A stretch of 64,000 nucleotides of DNA from Porphyromonas vaginalis (GCF_958301595.1 NZ_CATQJU010000001.1:1674001-1738000); one strand, 5' to 3'. Counted from the stretch's first letter, positions 18,575 through 27,176 are shown. The notes: generated from the sequence alone by a model not told the origin. Made by a program: numbers and translations.

Positions 18575-20148
18575 TGTCCTCTCCTGAAATAGTACACAGT
18601 TGGGAAGCCAACCCCAACAACTATGAAAGAAGAAAAAAGTAACCGAGGACGAAAGGGATATCCCCTAGATTTCAAGTGGAGAGTCATTGATGACCTCCTA
18701 GCCACTGGCGAGAGCATCGCCACGACCAGCCAGCGCTACGGCATTACCACACGCACCATTCGAAATTGGTTGCGTACCTTTGGAGTAGAGTTACCCAACC
18801 AAAGCAGCAGTAGCACTATGAGCAAGACAAACAAGAACAAAGACGTAGATCCAGAGTACGCAGAACTCAAGCGCGAAAACGCTCGCCTCAAAGCAGCCCT
18901 CTTCCAGGCTGAGAGCAAGGCCTTAGTCAATAAGACACTACTCGAAGAGGTCTTGAATCGCTACCATATTGATCTAAAAAAAAAAGACCGATTTGCAGCC
19001 GTGAAAACGCTTGAATCCGCCAAAGTGAGAGGTCAAAAGCTCTCCATAACCTACCTTTGTCAGCTACTAGAAGTCAGCCGCAAAGGCTACTACAAGCACA
19101 CCTTCACAGAGCAAGACGAAGATGTCAAAGTAGCCTCCGTCCTACACTATTGCCAGTATGTGCGCGGTCAACTCCCCAAAGCAGGCGTAGACACCCTCCA
19201 GCAGTGTGCCAACGAATACTTCAAAGGGACCTTCCAAGTAGGTCGCGACTGGCTATACAAAGTATTAGGAGCCAACGACATGCTACTGAGAAGTCGCAAG
19301 CGCAAGCGTCCACCCCAGACGACCAAGGGCGTGGTCAATCACGGCTTCCAAGACCACCTGAACACCACCCCTAAATACATCGCCACAGACCATTGCCGGC
19401 TCACCGTCTCAGACATAACCTACGTCAAATGTTTAGGTGGCTTCGCATATCTCTCCCTGACGATGGACGCTTATAGCCGCATCATCACCGGCTTTGACCT
19501 GCAGCCCACGCTCTCCACAGAGGGCCCCTACAACGCACTAAGACAGACCGTTGACTTCTACCAGAAGCATGGCTTTGACCTCAAAGGGCTCATCTTCCAT
19601 AGCGACCGAGGCTGTCAATATGTCTCCAAGCAGATGACCGACTACGAGGCCAGCCTAGGCATCGTAACCAGTGTCACCCAGACAGGCAACCCTCTCCACA
19701 ACGCTATGGCAGAGCGACTTAACGGGATCATCAAGAACGACTGGCTCTACAACTTCGAGGATAAGCCCATAGATCAAGTTCGAGAGATCCTCTCGCAAAC
19801 GATTGCTCTCTATAACACAGCGCGTCCTCATCGAGCCATCAACAAGAAGACTCCGATGCAGATGCTCATACCAGATTACCCCAACCCTATAACCACACAA
19901 CCCTCTAAGAAACAGACATCTAAGAACAATTCACCAAAAGCTCCGAGCCTCAAATCTCCGAGCTCATGCCGCTTAACTCCACACAAAGACCTATCTTTGT
20001 GTACCTCCGCAGTAAAAACGACCACAAGTCGTGTACCCCAGCAAGAGCAAAACTAACAAATGAGTACACTCACAGGACTAACAAAAATGACCCGAGTACC
20101 ATCTCAGTAATACCTCCCCAACTGTGTACTTTTTTCAGGAAGAGGACA
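18575..20148 (+). mobile_element. Intact IS3-family insertion sequence (IS150 type), 1574 bp
   Basis: The left end TGTCCTCTCCTGAAATAGTA is matched by the inverted right end TGTCCTCTTCCTGAAAAAAG. The 5'-TGT...ACA-3' termini are typical of IS150-type members. Both flanks carry GTT (18572-18574 and 20149-20151), a 3-bp target duplication. It contains one transposase gene. Confidence 0.9.
18623..20056 (+). CDS. IS3-family transposase (OrfA-OrfB fused in one frame)
   Basis: The 477-residue protein has an N-terminal helix-turn-helix (ESIATTSQRYGITTRTIRNW), a leucine-rich coiled segment (about 75-115), an HTH_21-like region (LSITYLCQLLEVSRKGYY), and an rve integrase core. The catalytic triad is visible: Asp in VSDITYVK, Asp in FHSDRGCQY and Glu in MAERLNGIIKND. 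Most IS3 elements make OrfAB by -1 frameshifting at an A-rich site. Here both parts are already in one frame, but an A10 run at 18976-18985 sits where the slip site would be. The C-terminal tail past LIPDYPNP is low-complexity. The gene appears intact. Confidence 0.93.
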   Translation: MKEEKSNRGRKGYPLDFKWRVIDDLLATGESIATTSQRYGITTRTIRNWLRTFGVELPNQSSSSTMSKTNKNKDVDPEYAELKRENARLKAALFQAESKALVNKTLLEEVLNRYHIDLKKKDRFAAVKTLESAKVRGQKLSITYLCQLLEVSRKGYYKHTFTEQDEDVKVASVLHYCQYVRGQLPKAGVDTLQQCANEYFKGTFQVGRDWLYKVLGANDMLLRSRKRKRPPQTTKGVVNHGFQDHLNTTPKYIATDHCRLTVSDITYVKCLGGFAYLSLTMDAYSRIITGFDLQPTLSTEGPYNALRQTVDFYQKHGFDLKGLIFHSDRGCQYVSKQMTDYEASLGIVTSVTQTGNPLHNAMAERLNGIIKNDWLYNFEDKPIDQVREILSQTIALYNTARPHRAINKKTPMQMLIPDYPNPITTQPSKKQTSKNNSPKAPSLKSPSSCRLTPHKDLSLCTSAVKTTTSRVPQQEQN

Positions 20149-20300
20149 GTTTCCTACCTGAGAAACTGAAAGTTCCACCCTAATTTTTTGGTTTTGGACT
20201 ATCTAACTGAGAAGTAAGAGGTTACCGTTTGGAGCGATGCGGATAGGTAACGATTTAGAAATGAGCGGAGTGCTTTGAAATACATCGTTTTGGATAGCCA

Positions 20301-20361
20301 AAGAACGCTCACTATTATCACTTGCAAAGATAGTGATTCGTGGGAGAAAGTGAGCGTTCTT
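20301..20361. promoter_or_regulatory. 13-bp perfect inverted repeats around a TATCTTTG box
   Basis: AAGAACGCTCACT (20301-20313) and AGTGAGCGTTCTT (20349-20361) flank 35 bp. That interval contains TATCTTTG on the minus strand (20332-20325) and a weaker inner dyad ATCACT/AGTGAT. It lies between the relaxase stop and the IS3 element. It may be an operator, a hairpin terminator for the relaxase gene, or part of the element end. The rest of 20149-20433 holds no gene that I can see. Confidence 0.55.
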
Positions 20362-20433
20362 GCGTGATTTTCTTCTTAAAAGTTTAGTCGGGACTCAAAC
20401 ATTACAATGAAAGGGGAAGGAGATGTCTTATCT

Positions 20434-21690
20434 CTACAGTCGTTGCGAGCGATTACGATTGAGAAGCTCTTTCCACTTCTGTTCGCACCAATCTGGAACA
20501 GATAGTCCATTGATGGTAAGAATAGGCTGACGCTTCTCGTTGGTTGTAATGCGTAGCTCCGCATTTTCCTCCGTGAAGTTTCGTTTGTACATTCCTGAAT
20601 ATGCCGCAGCCGTACCACGGACTATCTCTTGATCTTTGTGCATCTTGACCACCGTATCATCATCAAAACCCATTTTGCGGAGCATCAGACGGATATTGAG
20701 TAAGAGGTAGAAGCTGTGGAAGAAGCGTTTGATAAAACTCCGTTCCTCCTCGTACACCTTGATTTCTCGCTGTTGTTCAGATATAGTCTTGTCCTTATCT
20801 CTAATGGTGTCCTGAAGAAGTATGACCTCCTTGCGGATTTCGGCTTTCTCCTTTTCCGAAAGATGTTGTTGCCGTTCGACTTCTTGCTCCAACTCTTCGA
20901 TGCGCTGTTCCGCCTTGTCAAGTTCGGAGTTGCCAAATAAAGAGTAGAGCGTACCCTTTACTCGGAGCTTGCCCGCCTGCTTTTCCAACTCTCTGACCTT
21001 TTGAATTAGTTCTTCCTCCTCAAGTTGTTTCTGCTTCGTCTCTTTGAGAAGCTCTTTGTAATACTCCATATTAGTACGATGCTTGGCTTCAGATCCTTGT
21101 ACCCCTCTACTCAGCCCAAATGGTCGCATTTGCTCTGCGTAGGAGGTTTGATACTCCTCGAGCTTCTTGGGTGTAAGCAGATCATCAGCACAGAGCCGTA
21201 TCTTGTTTTTCTTTGTCTTGTACTTTCGCTTGCCATTCTCAGCTTCCTGTTTGGCTTTTCTCCTTTCTCCCGTGACAATTGGGACAACTGTCGCATGTAT
21301 GTGCGGGGTTTCTTCATCGGCATGAAGTGTGGCTGCCACCACGTTTGCCTTACCAAAGGTGGTATAAAGCCACTGCATCGTACTATGGCACCACTCCTCT
21401 AAGCGTCCATCGCTTTCTAGTTGGAGCATATCTTCGTGTGATCCAGATAGGATGAAACGAAGTGCTTTAACTTGATTGTCCGCAACCTTTCGGTAGATAC
21501 CAGCCGTTGCTATGCGATGTGCAATAGCTTCTGTACGGTTGGTGACATTTGCGGGGAATTGCACCAAGTCTCGATTGAGGTGCGTGCGAGAGGCATCGAC
21601 ATTGTTCGGCACGAATGTTCGCTCGATGTGGGCACTCATTGCCGAGTCGTTGCCCCGAGCCTTGTCTATGTGTAATACTGCGTAGCCCAT
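20434..21690 (-). CDS. MobV-family relaxase (plasmid/transposon mobilization protein)
   Basis: The 418-residue protein belongs to the Pre/Mob (MobV) relaxases common on Bacteroides mobilizable elements. These nick oriT and lead the strand into the recipient using conjugation machinery supplied by another element. The metal-binding HxDExxPHxH motif is visible as HADEETPHIHATVVPI. An N-terminal motif (HIERTFVPNNVDASRTHLNRD) precedes it. A long coiled coil (about 205-310) occupies the C-terminal half, as in the family. Start at 21690 is the first ATG before the conserved MGYAVLHIDKA. The gene is intact. No mating-pair genes are in the window, so transfer would need a helper. Confidence 0.9.
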   Translation of the reverse strand: MGYAVLHIDKARGNDSAMSAHIERTFVPNNVDASRTHLNRDLVQFPANVTNRTEAIAHRIATAGIYRKVADNQVKALRFILSGSHEDMLQLESDGRLEEWCHSTMQWLYTTFGKANVVAATLHADEETPHIHATVVPIVTGERRKAKQEAENGKRKYKTKKNKIRLCADDLLTPKKLEEYQTSYAEQMRPFGLSRGVQGSEAKHRTNMEYYKELLKETKQKQLEEEELIQKVRELEKQAGKLRVKGTLYSLFGNSELDKAEQRIEELEQEVERQQHLSEKEKAEIRKEVILLQDTIRDKDKTISEQQREIKVYEEERSFIKRFFHSFYLLLNIRLMLRKMGFDDDTVVKMHKDQEIVRGTAAAYSGMYKRNFTEENAELRITTNEKRQPILTINGLSVPDWCEQKWKELLNRNRSQRL

Positions 21691-21960
21691 AAGTTGAATA
21701 TAGTTTTAGGGGGTATCCAAAGGGGCTGCTTCCCCTTGGCTCAGGAGGGCTTTTTTAGCGGTAACGAAGTGGAGCGTGAAGAAAATGCCCTAATGAGCTA
21801 TGGCATTTCTCCAAATGCCCGCTCCGCCCTGTCCCGCAGCCTGCCTTTGAAGTGCTTGCATTCTCTGGATGCACTGGGTCTTTGTTTCTAAGTTTGCCCC
21901 TGCAAACTTGCAACTCCAAGGGAGTGCCATAACTCTTGAAACAAAGGCTCACATCTGTAC
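21691..21960. other. Probable oriT region upstream of the relaxase
   Basis: Non-coding DNA just upstream of the mob start, where MobV-type oriTs usually lie. It contains an inverted repeat AAATGCC (21783-21789) / GGCATTT (21802-21808), and a further AAATGCCC at 21813-21820. The assignment rests on position and dyad only; the nick site is not identifiable. Confidence 0.5.
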
Positions 21961-22613
21961 GATTTACAGCTCTAGTCTCTTAGAAGACCCGATGGTTCCG
22001 TTGTTGAAATTTCTCTCTTTTGCGTTATCGTCTAAGCCCCCTTTTGAGCAAAAGCCTCTTCTTCCGCTGAACCTTTTATCGAACAGCAATACTGCCCGAT
22101 TTTTCAATTTCGGTCAATCTACAGTTTCGTCTTTGGATTTGGATTGTTCGTATTCATTGTTCACGTGTTCTTCGTATTCTTTGTTTGCAGTCTCATTGTA
22201 TGTTCTATTTTCTCTTTTTGGAGTTTTCCCCTTTTTATCTTACTACCTTTCTACACTAGGATAAGTGATTGACAGTGAAAGAGAAAAGTGTAACACTTCG
22301 TCGGGGTTTATCCTACTACACCATCTGTCTACACCACTTGTCCTCTATTAAGCTGTAGAAGCGTAGAAAGATTGTAGTAGCATCTGTCGTAAGATGAATG
22401 TCTTCTGTAATCCTTTCTCTTTCACTGTATTATCCTTAGTTGTAGTAACGTAGTAAGGAGAATAGGAAAGAAAAGAGAAAGGGGTATTACAAAGGGCGTG
22501 CAACAACAGAGTGCTATGGTGGTTGCTCGGGGTAAAATCTTTCCTGTATAGCGGTAGTCGGATAAAGCTAGTGGGCAGAGCAGGTCTAGAAAGGTCGTTT
22601 TGGAAAGACTGAA
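21961..22613. other. Gene-free stretch with nested inverted repeats
   Basis: No credible gene. A 15-bp perfect inverted repeat, ACAGTGAAAGAGAAA (22272-22286) against TTTCTCTTTCACTGT (22414-22428), encloses several TACTAC / GTAGTA motifs and CTACAC boxes on both strands. Similar TACTAC motifs continue to about 22460. The pattern suggests a replication, excision or regulatory control region of the mobile element. Confidence 0.5.
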
Positions 22614-22725
22614 AAATGAGACGTCATATTCTGCCAAATGAGACGTCATATTCCGTCAAATGAGACGTCATATTTCACTCGATATGTCGTCATATTTCAC
22701 TCGATATGTCGTCATATTTTGTACC
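22614..22725 (+). repeat. Iteron-like array with GACGTC core
   Basis: Five tandem units start at 22614, 22636, 22658, 22682 and 22704, a 22/22/24/22-bp spacing. The first three carry AAATGAGACGTCATATT; the last two carry ATATGTCGTCATATT. Direct repeats of this length on a mobile element resemble iterons or a multi-site operator. The array lies upstream of the ClbS-like gene, separated from it by the ISL3 insertion. Confidence 0.8.
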
Positions 22726-22815
22726 TTCACTCGTAAGAACTAAAAAACAGGATCATCCGAGATTTTGTGTGATGACCTGATCGTGGGCTAAGAAAGAAGC
22801 TGGCTCTATCTTTAG

Positions 22816-22823
22816 TACCTTTG
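22816..22823 (+). promoter_or_regulatory. TACCTTTG -7 box of the ISL3 transposase
   Basis: TACCTTTG fits TAnnTTTG and lies 33 bp before the transposase ATG, inside the element. Confidence 0.6.
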
Positions 22824-22855
22824 AAAAAGTTAACCATTACTATTTCGGTACTATT

Positions 22856-24073
22856 ATGATAGAAACCAGCTTCCTATATCACAGTTTTGGAATACGAGAC
22901 GTTGTCGGTACTCGCTGTGAGTACAAAGGTACCAAAACAATCATACACGTACGCCCCAGACGTACGCTTCTTTGTTGCCCCCAATGCCACTCCTACACCT
23001 TGCTCAAGAATGGAACAAGAGCGCGACAGATACAAACCTTACCTATTGGCTCCCGCCGTTGCTACATCAATCTGACGAACCAACGCTATAAATGTACCTC
23101 TTGCCATTGGGACGGCTGGCAAAAGATTCCTGGAATATTGAAAGGCAAGTCCTATACCTATAGATTTGCGCAGCATGTCATTGACTTACTTAGAATGGGA
23201 ACGATTAAAGCTGTTGCGAACCATCTAGGTGTCGGCTGGGATCTAATCAAAAGCATCCATAAAGACTACCTAAACAAGCGATACAAAAGCCCCAGCTTAA
23301 AAGGACTCAAACGCATCGGCATCGATGAGTTTGCTGTTAGAAAAGGACACATTTACGAAACCATTGTCGTAGACCATGATACGGAACGGATTGTTTATAG
23401 TCATCCAGGCAAAGACAAAGAAGCCCTAACTCCTTTTTGGGAAATGCTCAAACGAAGAAAGATAACGCTTGAAGCGGTCAGTTGCGATCTTTCCCCAGCC
23501 TATATAAGCGCAGTGATGGAGTATCAACCTAAAGCTCAGATAGTCTTAGATCACTTTCATATTATGAAGTTGATGAATGAGAAGATCGATGTCCTTCGCA
23601 AAGATCTATATAGGGAGGAGACAGATCTCAATAAGCGTAAGGTTATCAAAGGAGTTAGGTATTTACTTCTAGCAAATGGAGCGGACGTAATGGATACGTA
23701 TCATCGCTCAAGACTAGAGAATGTGCTGGCTATGAACAAGCCTCTAGCTATAGCATATTACCTTAAGGAAGATCTTAGACTATTCTGGCAGCAGATCTCA
23801 AAAGAAAAGGCTGAGTCGTTTTTAAAGAAGTGGCTCGAACAAGCAGATGATTCGGGTGTCAGGCATGTCAAACAAATAGCTAAAACCATCAGGCTCTATC
23901 AATGGGGCATTCTAAATTGGTATGACCACCCCATTTCCAATGGAGTGGTCGAAGGAATCAATAACAAAATCAAAGTCCTCAAAAGGGTTGCCTACGGATA
24001 CAGAGATATGGACTACTTTCAACTAAGACTTTTTGCTCTCCACGATCAGGTCATCACACAAAATCTCGGATGA
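22856..24073 (+). CDS. ISL3-family transposase
   Basis: The 405-residue protein has an N-terminal zinc-ribbon (CCPQCHSYTLL with a second CTSCHW pair), a helix-turn-helix (IKAVANHLGVGWDLIKSIHK), and a DDE_Tnp_ISL3 core. Acidic residues are visible in RIGIDEFAVRKGH, in VSCDLSPAYISAV and LDHFHIMKL, and in NGVVEGINNKIK. Length and domain order are normal for ISL3, and no frameshift is seen. The stop overlaps the right terminal repeat. Confidence 0.95.
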   Translation: MIETSFLYHSFGIRDVVGTRCEYKGTKTIIHVRPRRTLLCCPQCHSYTLLKNGTRARQIQTLPIGSRRCYINLTNQRYKCTSCHWDGWQKIPGILKGKSYTYRFAQHVIDLLRMGTIKAVANHLGVGWDLIKSIHKDYLNKRYKSPSLKGLKRIGIDEFAVRKGHIYETIVVDHDTERIVYSHPGKDKEALTPFWEMLKRRKITLEAVSCDLSPAYISAVMEYQPKAQIVLDHFHIMKLMNEKIDVLRKDLYREETDLNKRKVIKGVRYLLLANGADVMDTYHRSRLENVLAMNKPLAIAYYLKEDLRLFWQQISKEKAESFLKKWLEQADDSGVRHVKQIAKTIRLYQWGILNWYDHPISNGVVEGINNKIKVLKRVAYGYRDMDYFQLRLFALHDQVITQNLG

Positions 24074-24123
24074 TCCAAAAAACATACCAACCGACAATCG
24101 AATAACAACTAAAATAAGAAGAT

Positions 24124-24663
24124 ATGGCACGAGCAACAACAAAAGTTGATTTACTTGCATCCGCCAATGGGCAATTCGAGAAAATGTGGAAACTCATTGA
24201 TAATATGAGCGAGGAACAACAGGTGAGAACATTTGCGGAGGAAATGGCATCGGCTGATAAAGAAGCACATTGGAGTCGGGATAAAAACCTGCGTGATGTT
24301 CTTGTTCATCTATATGAATGGCATCAGTTATTGCTAAATTGGATAAAAGCTAACAGCAACGATGAACGTAAGCCATTTTTACCTGAACCGTATAATTGGA
24401 AAACCTATCCGACAATGAATGTTGAGTTCTGGAAGAAGCACCAAAATACGCCATTGGAGGAAGCCAAAGCAAAGTTAAGAGAGAGCCACAAAGATGTAAT
24501 GGCACTGATAGATCAATTCTCCAACGATGAACTCTTTGCCAAAGGAACACTAGCTTGGACAGGAACTTCCCCACTCGGATCTTACTGCGTTTCGGCAACT
24601 GCCAGCCATTACGACTGGGCGATGAAGAAAATAAAATTGCATATCAAAACATCTAAGGGATAA
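24124..24663 (+). CDS. ClbS/DfsB-family four-helix protein
   Basis: The 179-residue protein matches the ClbS/DfsB (DUF1706) family in length and in motifs: MARATTKVDLLASANGQF, a WSRDKNLRDVLVHLYEWHQL segment, PEPYNWKTYP, and TSPLGSYCVSATASHYDWA. ClbS itself is a cyclopropane hydrolase that protects colibactin producers from their own genotoxin. Other members have unknown substrates, and no colibactin cluster is visible here. As cargo of a mobilizable element it may protect against a small toxic metabolite, which is inference. The ISL3 insertion stands 47 bp upstream and separates the gene from its original upstream region. A strong terminator follows. Confidence 0.82.
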   Translation: MARATTKVDLLASANGQFEKMWKLIDNMSEEQQVRTFAEEMASADKEAHWSRDKNLRDVLVHLYEWHQLLLNWIKANSNDERKPFLPEPYNWKTYPTMNVEFWKKHQNTPLEEAKAKLRESHKDVMALIDQFSNDELFAKGTLAWTGTSPLGSYCVSATASHYDWAMKKIKLHIKTSKG

Positions 24664-24696
24664 TGCAAAAGAAATCATAATAGATACTTGCTATTA

Positions 24697-24733
24697 AAAG
24701 AGCTTGTTCCAGTTAATGGAGCAAGCTCTTTTT
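24697..24733. terminator. Bidirectional terminator after the ClbS-like gene
   Basis: AGAGCTTGTTCC pairs with GGAGCAAGCTCT, with A-rich sequence before and TTTTT after. It can serve the plus-strand ClbS-like gene and the minus-strand recombinase gene that ends at 24753. Confidence 0.85.
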
Positions 24734-24752
24734 ATGCTTAGGTTATCTGCTC

Positions 24753-25922
24753 TCATTGTTGCATCAGCCTCTCCATATCCCTTGCAATCTTTTGGTCAGT
24801 GACTTGGGCGTAGATTTGCGTGCTGGCAATAGACGAATGCCCCATCATCTTAGCGATGCTCTCAATAGGCACACCAGCCTCTAGCGTTAGCGTCCCAAAC
24901 GTATGTCTTGCACAGTGCCAAGTCAACGGAGTACGGATGCCACATGCCAACCCCACGGCTTTGAGATGACGGAGTAGCTTCCAGTCGCTCATTGTATCGG
25001 GGAATATCTTGTAATCTCCTCTGCTCTTCGCCTTCGTGTAAAGGGCGAGTATCTGCTCCGCTATCGGATGCAAGGGGATCAAGCTTTCTACCTTCGTTTT
25101 CTGTCTTGCCTTGCGGATATACCGCTTCCCCTCGCTGTTTGTCTCGATTTGCGAAGCTCGTAGCCCTCGTAAATCAACAAATGCCAAGCCTGTAAAGACC
25201 GAAAAAAGGAACATTCTTCGGCTTAGTTCTGCCCCTTCATCCTGCAATGGAAATGCCAAGAGCTTTGACACATCGCCCTTACTCAGAAAACGAGGTTTGC
25301 GCTCCACGACTTCATACTTCACCTCTTCAAACGGATTGAAGCGTATTGTCCCCTGACTGACGGCTCGATACATCAATCGACTCAACCAACAGAGATGGCT
25401 ATTTATCGTTGCGGGCGCATAGCCCTCCATCTTCAGATAGAAGCGATAATCCTCAAAGAACTCAACCGTAAGAGCCGACAAGGGAACATCCGTCTCACTG
25501 CGACTGCGCACAAAAGAGTTAAGCAGCCTATCGGCGTACCGATTGTTTCTATATGTCCCTGCACTACTGCATTCTCGTTGGGCTTTGAGCTCTTCCGCAC
25601 TAAGAGCAAGCAGGGTCGTTGGAGTTTTCCCGACACCCTGCAAGTAGTTCTTCAGCAACTCGGCACTTACTGCTCCATATTTGTAAAGCAAGGTATTATA
25701 GGCTTGTTCGACATTCTCCCGAAAGGTTTGCAAGCGTTGGTTGGTCTTCTTCTCCTTTGTCGCCCCTCGCTTCACGCTCCAATCGTAGGGGGGAGTGCTT
25801 TCGCCTGTGGTTATCACCACACTCTCTCCGTCTATGGTAATACGGCAAAGGATTGCCGTTGTGCCGTCTGCTTTGGTCTTGCTCTTATTGATGTAGAATA
25901 GTATTCTGAATGTACTGCGCAT
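24753..25922 (-). CDS. Tyrosine recombinase (integrase), second of a tandem pair
   Basis: The 389-residue protein has an N-terminal arm-binding-like domain, a SAM-like core-binding domain (about 95-200), and a C-terminal catalytic domain. The box II motif HCARHTFGTLTLEAGVPIES and MGHSSIASTQIYAQV give His-x-x-Arg, the second His, and the Tyr nucleophile. In the box I region FSVFTGLAFVDLRGL the usual first Arg after TGL is replaced by Ala. The Bacteroides recombinase IntDOT also lacks this Arg. It starts 5 bp after the stop of the next recombinase, so the two are translated from one message. Probable role: integration and excision of the element. Confidence 0.9.
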   Translation of the reverse strand: MRSTFRILFYINKSKTKADGTTAILCRITIDGESVVITTGESTPPYDWSVKRGATKEKKTNQRLQTFRENVEQAYNTLLYKYGAVSAELLKNYLQGVGKTPTTLLALSAEELKAQRECSSAGTYRNNRYADRLLNSFVRSRSETDVPLSALTVEFFEDYRFYLKMEGYAPATINSHLCWLSRLMYRAVSQGTIRFNPFEEVKYEVVERKPRFLSKGDVSKLLAFPLQDEGAELSRRMFLFSVFTGLAFVDLRGLRASQIETNSEGKRYIRKARQKTKVESLIPLHPIAEQILALYTKAKSRGDYKIFPDTMSDWKLLRHLKAVGLACGIRTPLTWHCARHTFGTLTLEAGVPIESIAKMMGHSSIASTQIYAQVTDQKIARDMERLMQQ

Positions 25923-25927
25923 AGCTC

Positions 25928-27157
25928 TTACAAGGTTAAGGTTAAGTCTTCAGTGAAAGAGAGGAATTGCTCAAACTCATCGAAAAGCTTCTTCGGAGTC
26001 ACATGAGCATATCGCTCGGTCGTTTGGATATTGCTATGCCCCAACATGCGGCACACCGTTTCAATGGGAACGCCTCGCTCCAAAGTAATCAAGGTAGCAA
26101 AGGTATGGCGACCAACGTGTGCCGAAAGGGGAATAGAGATACCAGCTCGAAGTTGTAGAGCTTTGAGGTGGGCGAGGTAAACCGAATAAGGAATAGGAGC
26201 AAAGAGCGTAGTTCGTTCTTCCGATTGATATCGCTCTATCAGACGCACCGCTTCAGATAGGAGCTTCACACGGCAAAGGGTATTGGTCTTTTGTCTGCGG
26301 AACTTCAGCCATAAAGCCCCCTCATCGTCCGTAAAGAGATGCTCCCGACTAAGGGCAACCATATCGCAGTAGGCAACACCCGTATAGCAAGCGAAGAGAA
26401 AAAGGTCACGAGCAGTCTCCAGCTCCACTTCATACGGCTCAAAGGTGAGGCTCTGCAACTTATCCAATGATGCCCTATCCAATGCACGAGGTCGTTTGTT
26501 CTCTCCTCGTTCGATCGTTACGTGAGCAAACAGTTGTCGTGTTATCAACCCTTCACGATATGCCAGACGGCAGACCTTCTTCACCGCTAAAGCCATCTTA
26601 CGATAATGACCTTGCGAATGCCCCAGCTCTCCGACAGAGTAGCGTTGTAGGCAATCCAAGAAGTCTTCTTCTATCAGTCCGAAAGCAATATCTGAAGTGT
26701 GGAACTTCTCCTCAATAAAGGCTCTCAGATGCTTTCGAATAGTAAAGTAACTATTCAGAGCTGTTGCCTTTATCTCAACACCCACCTTTTGCTTCATCTC
26801 TTCGAGCATTTGATCGTACCGCTCCAAAAAGGTGATTTGACTTTGCATACTACCTTGCAGCAACTCCTTGATGTCAGTCGCTGTAAAGACAACCCCTCGC
26901 TCACAAAGGGTTTGATAAGCCGACTGCGCCGAGAGCAGCAAGCGCTCCAACTTGCCATTCGTTGCCACAGCTTCACGGCTCTTGCCGTTCAGTCTGCTCT
27001 CACGAGCATTCCACAGCTTGGGGGCGCACGACAGCTTGCAACTGAATTGAGCTATCGTTCGCCCATAGGTTATCCGCCCCATAATCGGAGCTTGCCCCGA
27101 CCTGTCCAATCCGCTCTTTTTGAGGTAGAGCAACACCTTCATTTTGTCTGTTTGCAT
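25928..27157 (-). CDS. Tyrosine recombinase (integrase), first of a tandem pair
   Basis: The 409-residue protein has the same architecture as its neighbour. The catalytic domain shows FACYTGVAYCDMVALS, HVGRHTFATLITLERGVP and LGHSNIQTTERYAHV with the Tyr nucleophile. The box I Arg is again replaced (TGVAYCD). Several Bacteroides mobile elements carry adjacent divergent tyrosine recombinases that act together or at different ends. A TAACTTTG box lies 20 bp upstream, and GTAAC motifs overlap it, which suggests autoregulation. Confidence 0.9.
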   Translation of the reverse strand: MQTDKMKVLLYLKKSGLDRSGQAPIMGRITYGRTIAQFSCKLSCAPKLWNARESRLNGKSREAVATNGKLERLLLSAQSAYQTLCERGVVFTATDIKELLQGSMQSQITFLERYDQMLEEMKQKVGVEIKATALNSYFTIRKHLRAFIEEKFHTSDIAFGLIEEDFLDCLQRYSVGELGHSQGHYRKMALAVKKVCRLAYREGLITRQLFAHVTIERGENKRPRALDRASLDKLQSLTFEPYEVELETARDLFLFACYTGVAYCDMVALSREHLFTDDEGALWLKFRRQKTNTLCRVKLLSEAVRLIERYQSEERTTLFAPIPYSVYLAHLKALQLRAGISIPLSAHVGRHTFATLITLERGVPIETVCRMLGHSNIQTTERYAHVTPKKLFDEFEQFLSFTEDLTLTL

Positions 27158-27176
27158 ACGCTTCTGTTTTTATGGG

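Larger units (their letters stand above)
22750..24076 (+). mobile_element. Intact ISL3-family insertion sequence, 1327 bp
   Basis: Perfect terminal inverted repeats of 37 bp (22750-22786 and 24040-24076), beginning GGATCATCCGAGATTTTGTG. Both flanks carry the 8-bp target duplication AAAAAACA (22742-22749 and 24077-24084), the length usual for ISL3. The transposase stop codon lies inside the right repeat. Perfect ends and duplication suggest recent insertion. Confidence 0.95.

Noticed and set aside
21869-22264. 131-codon plus-strand frame upstream of the relaxase
   Set aside because: Low-complexity Ser/Leu/Phe composition, no motif, and it overlaps the probable oriT and inverted-repeat region.
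25395-25901. 168-codon plus-strand frame antisense to a recombinase
   Set aside because: Shadow of the tyrosine recombinase with intact box II motifs on the other strand.
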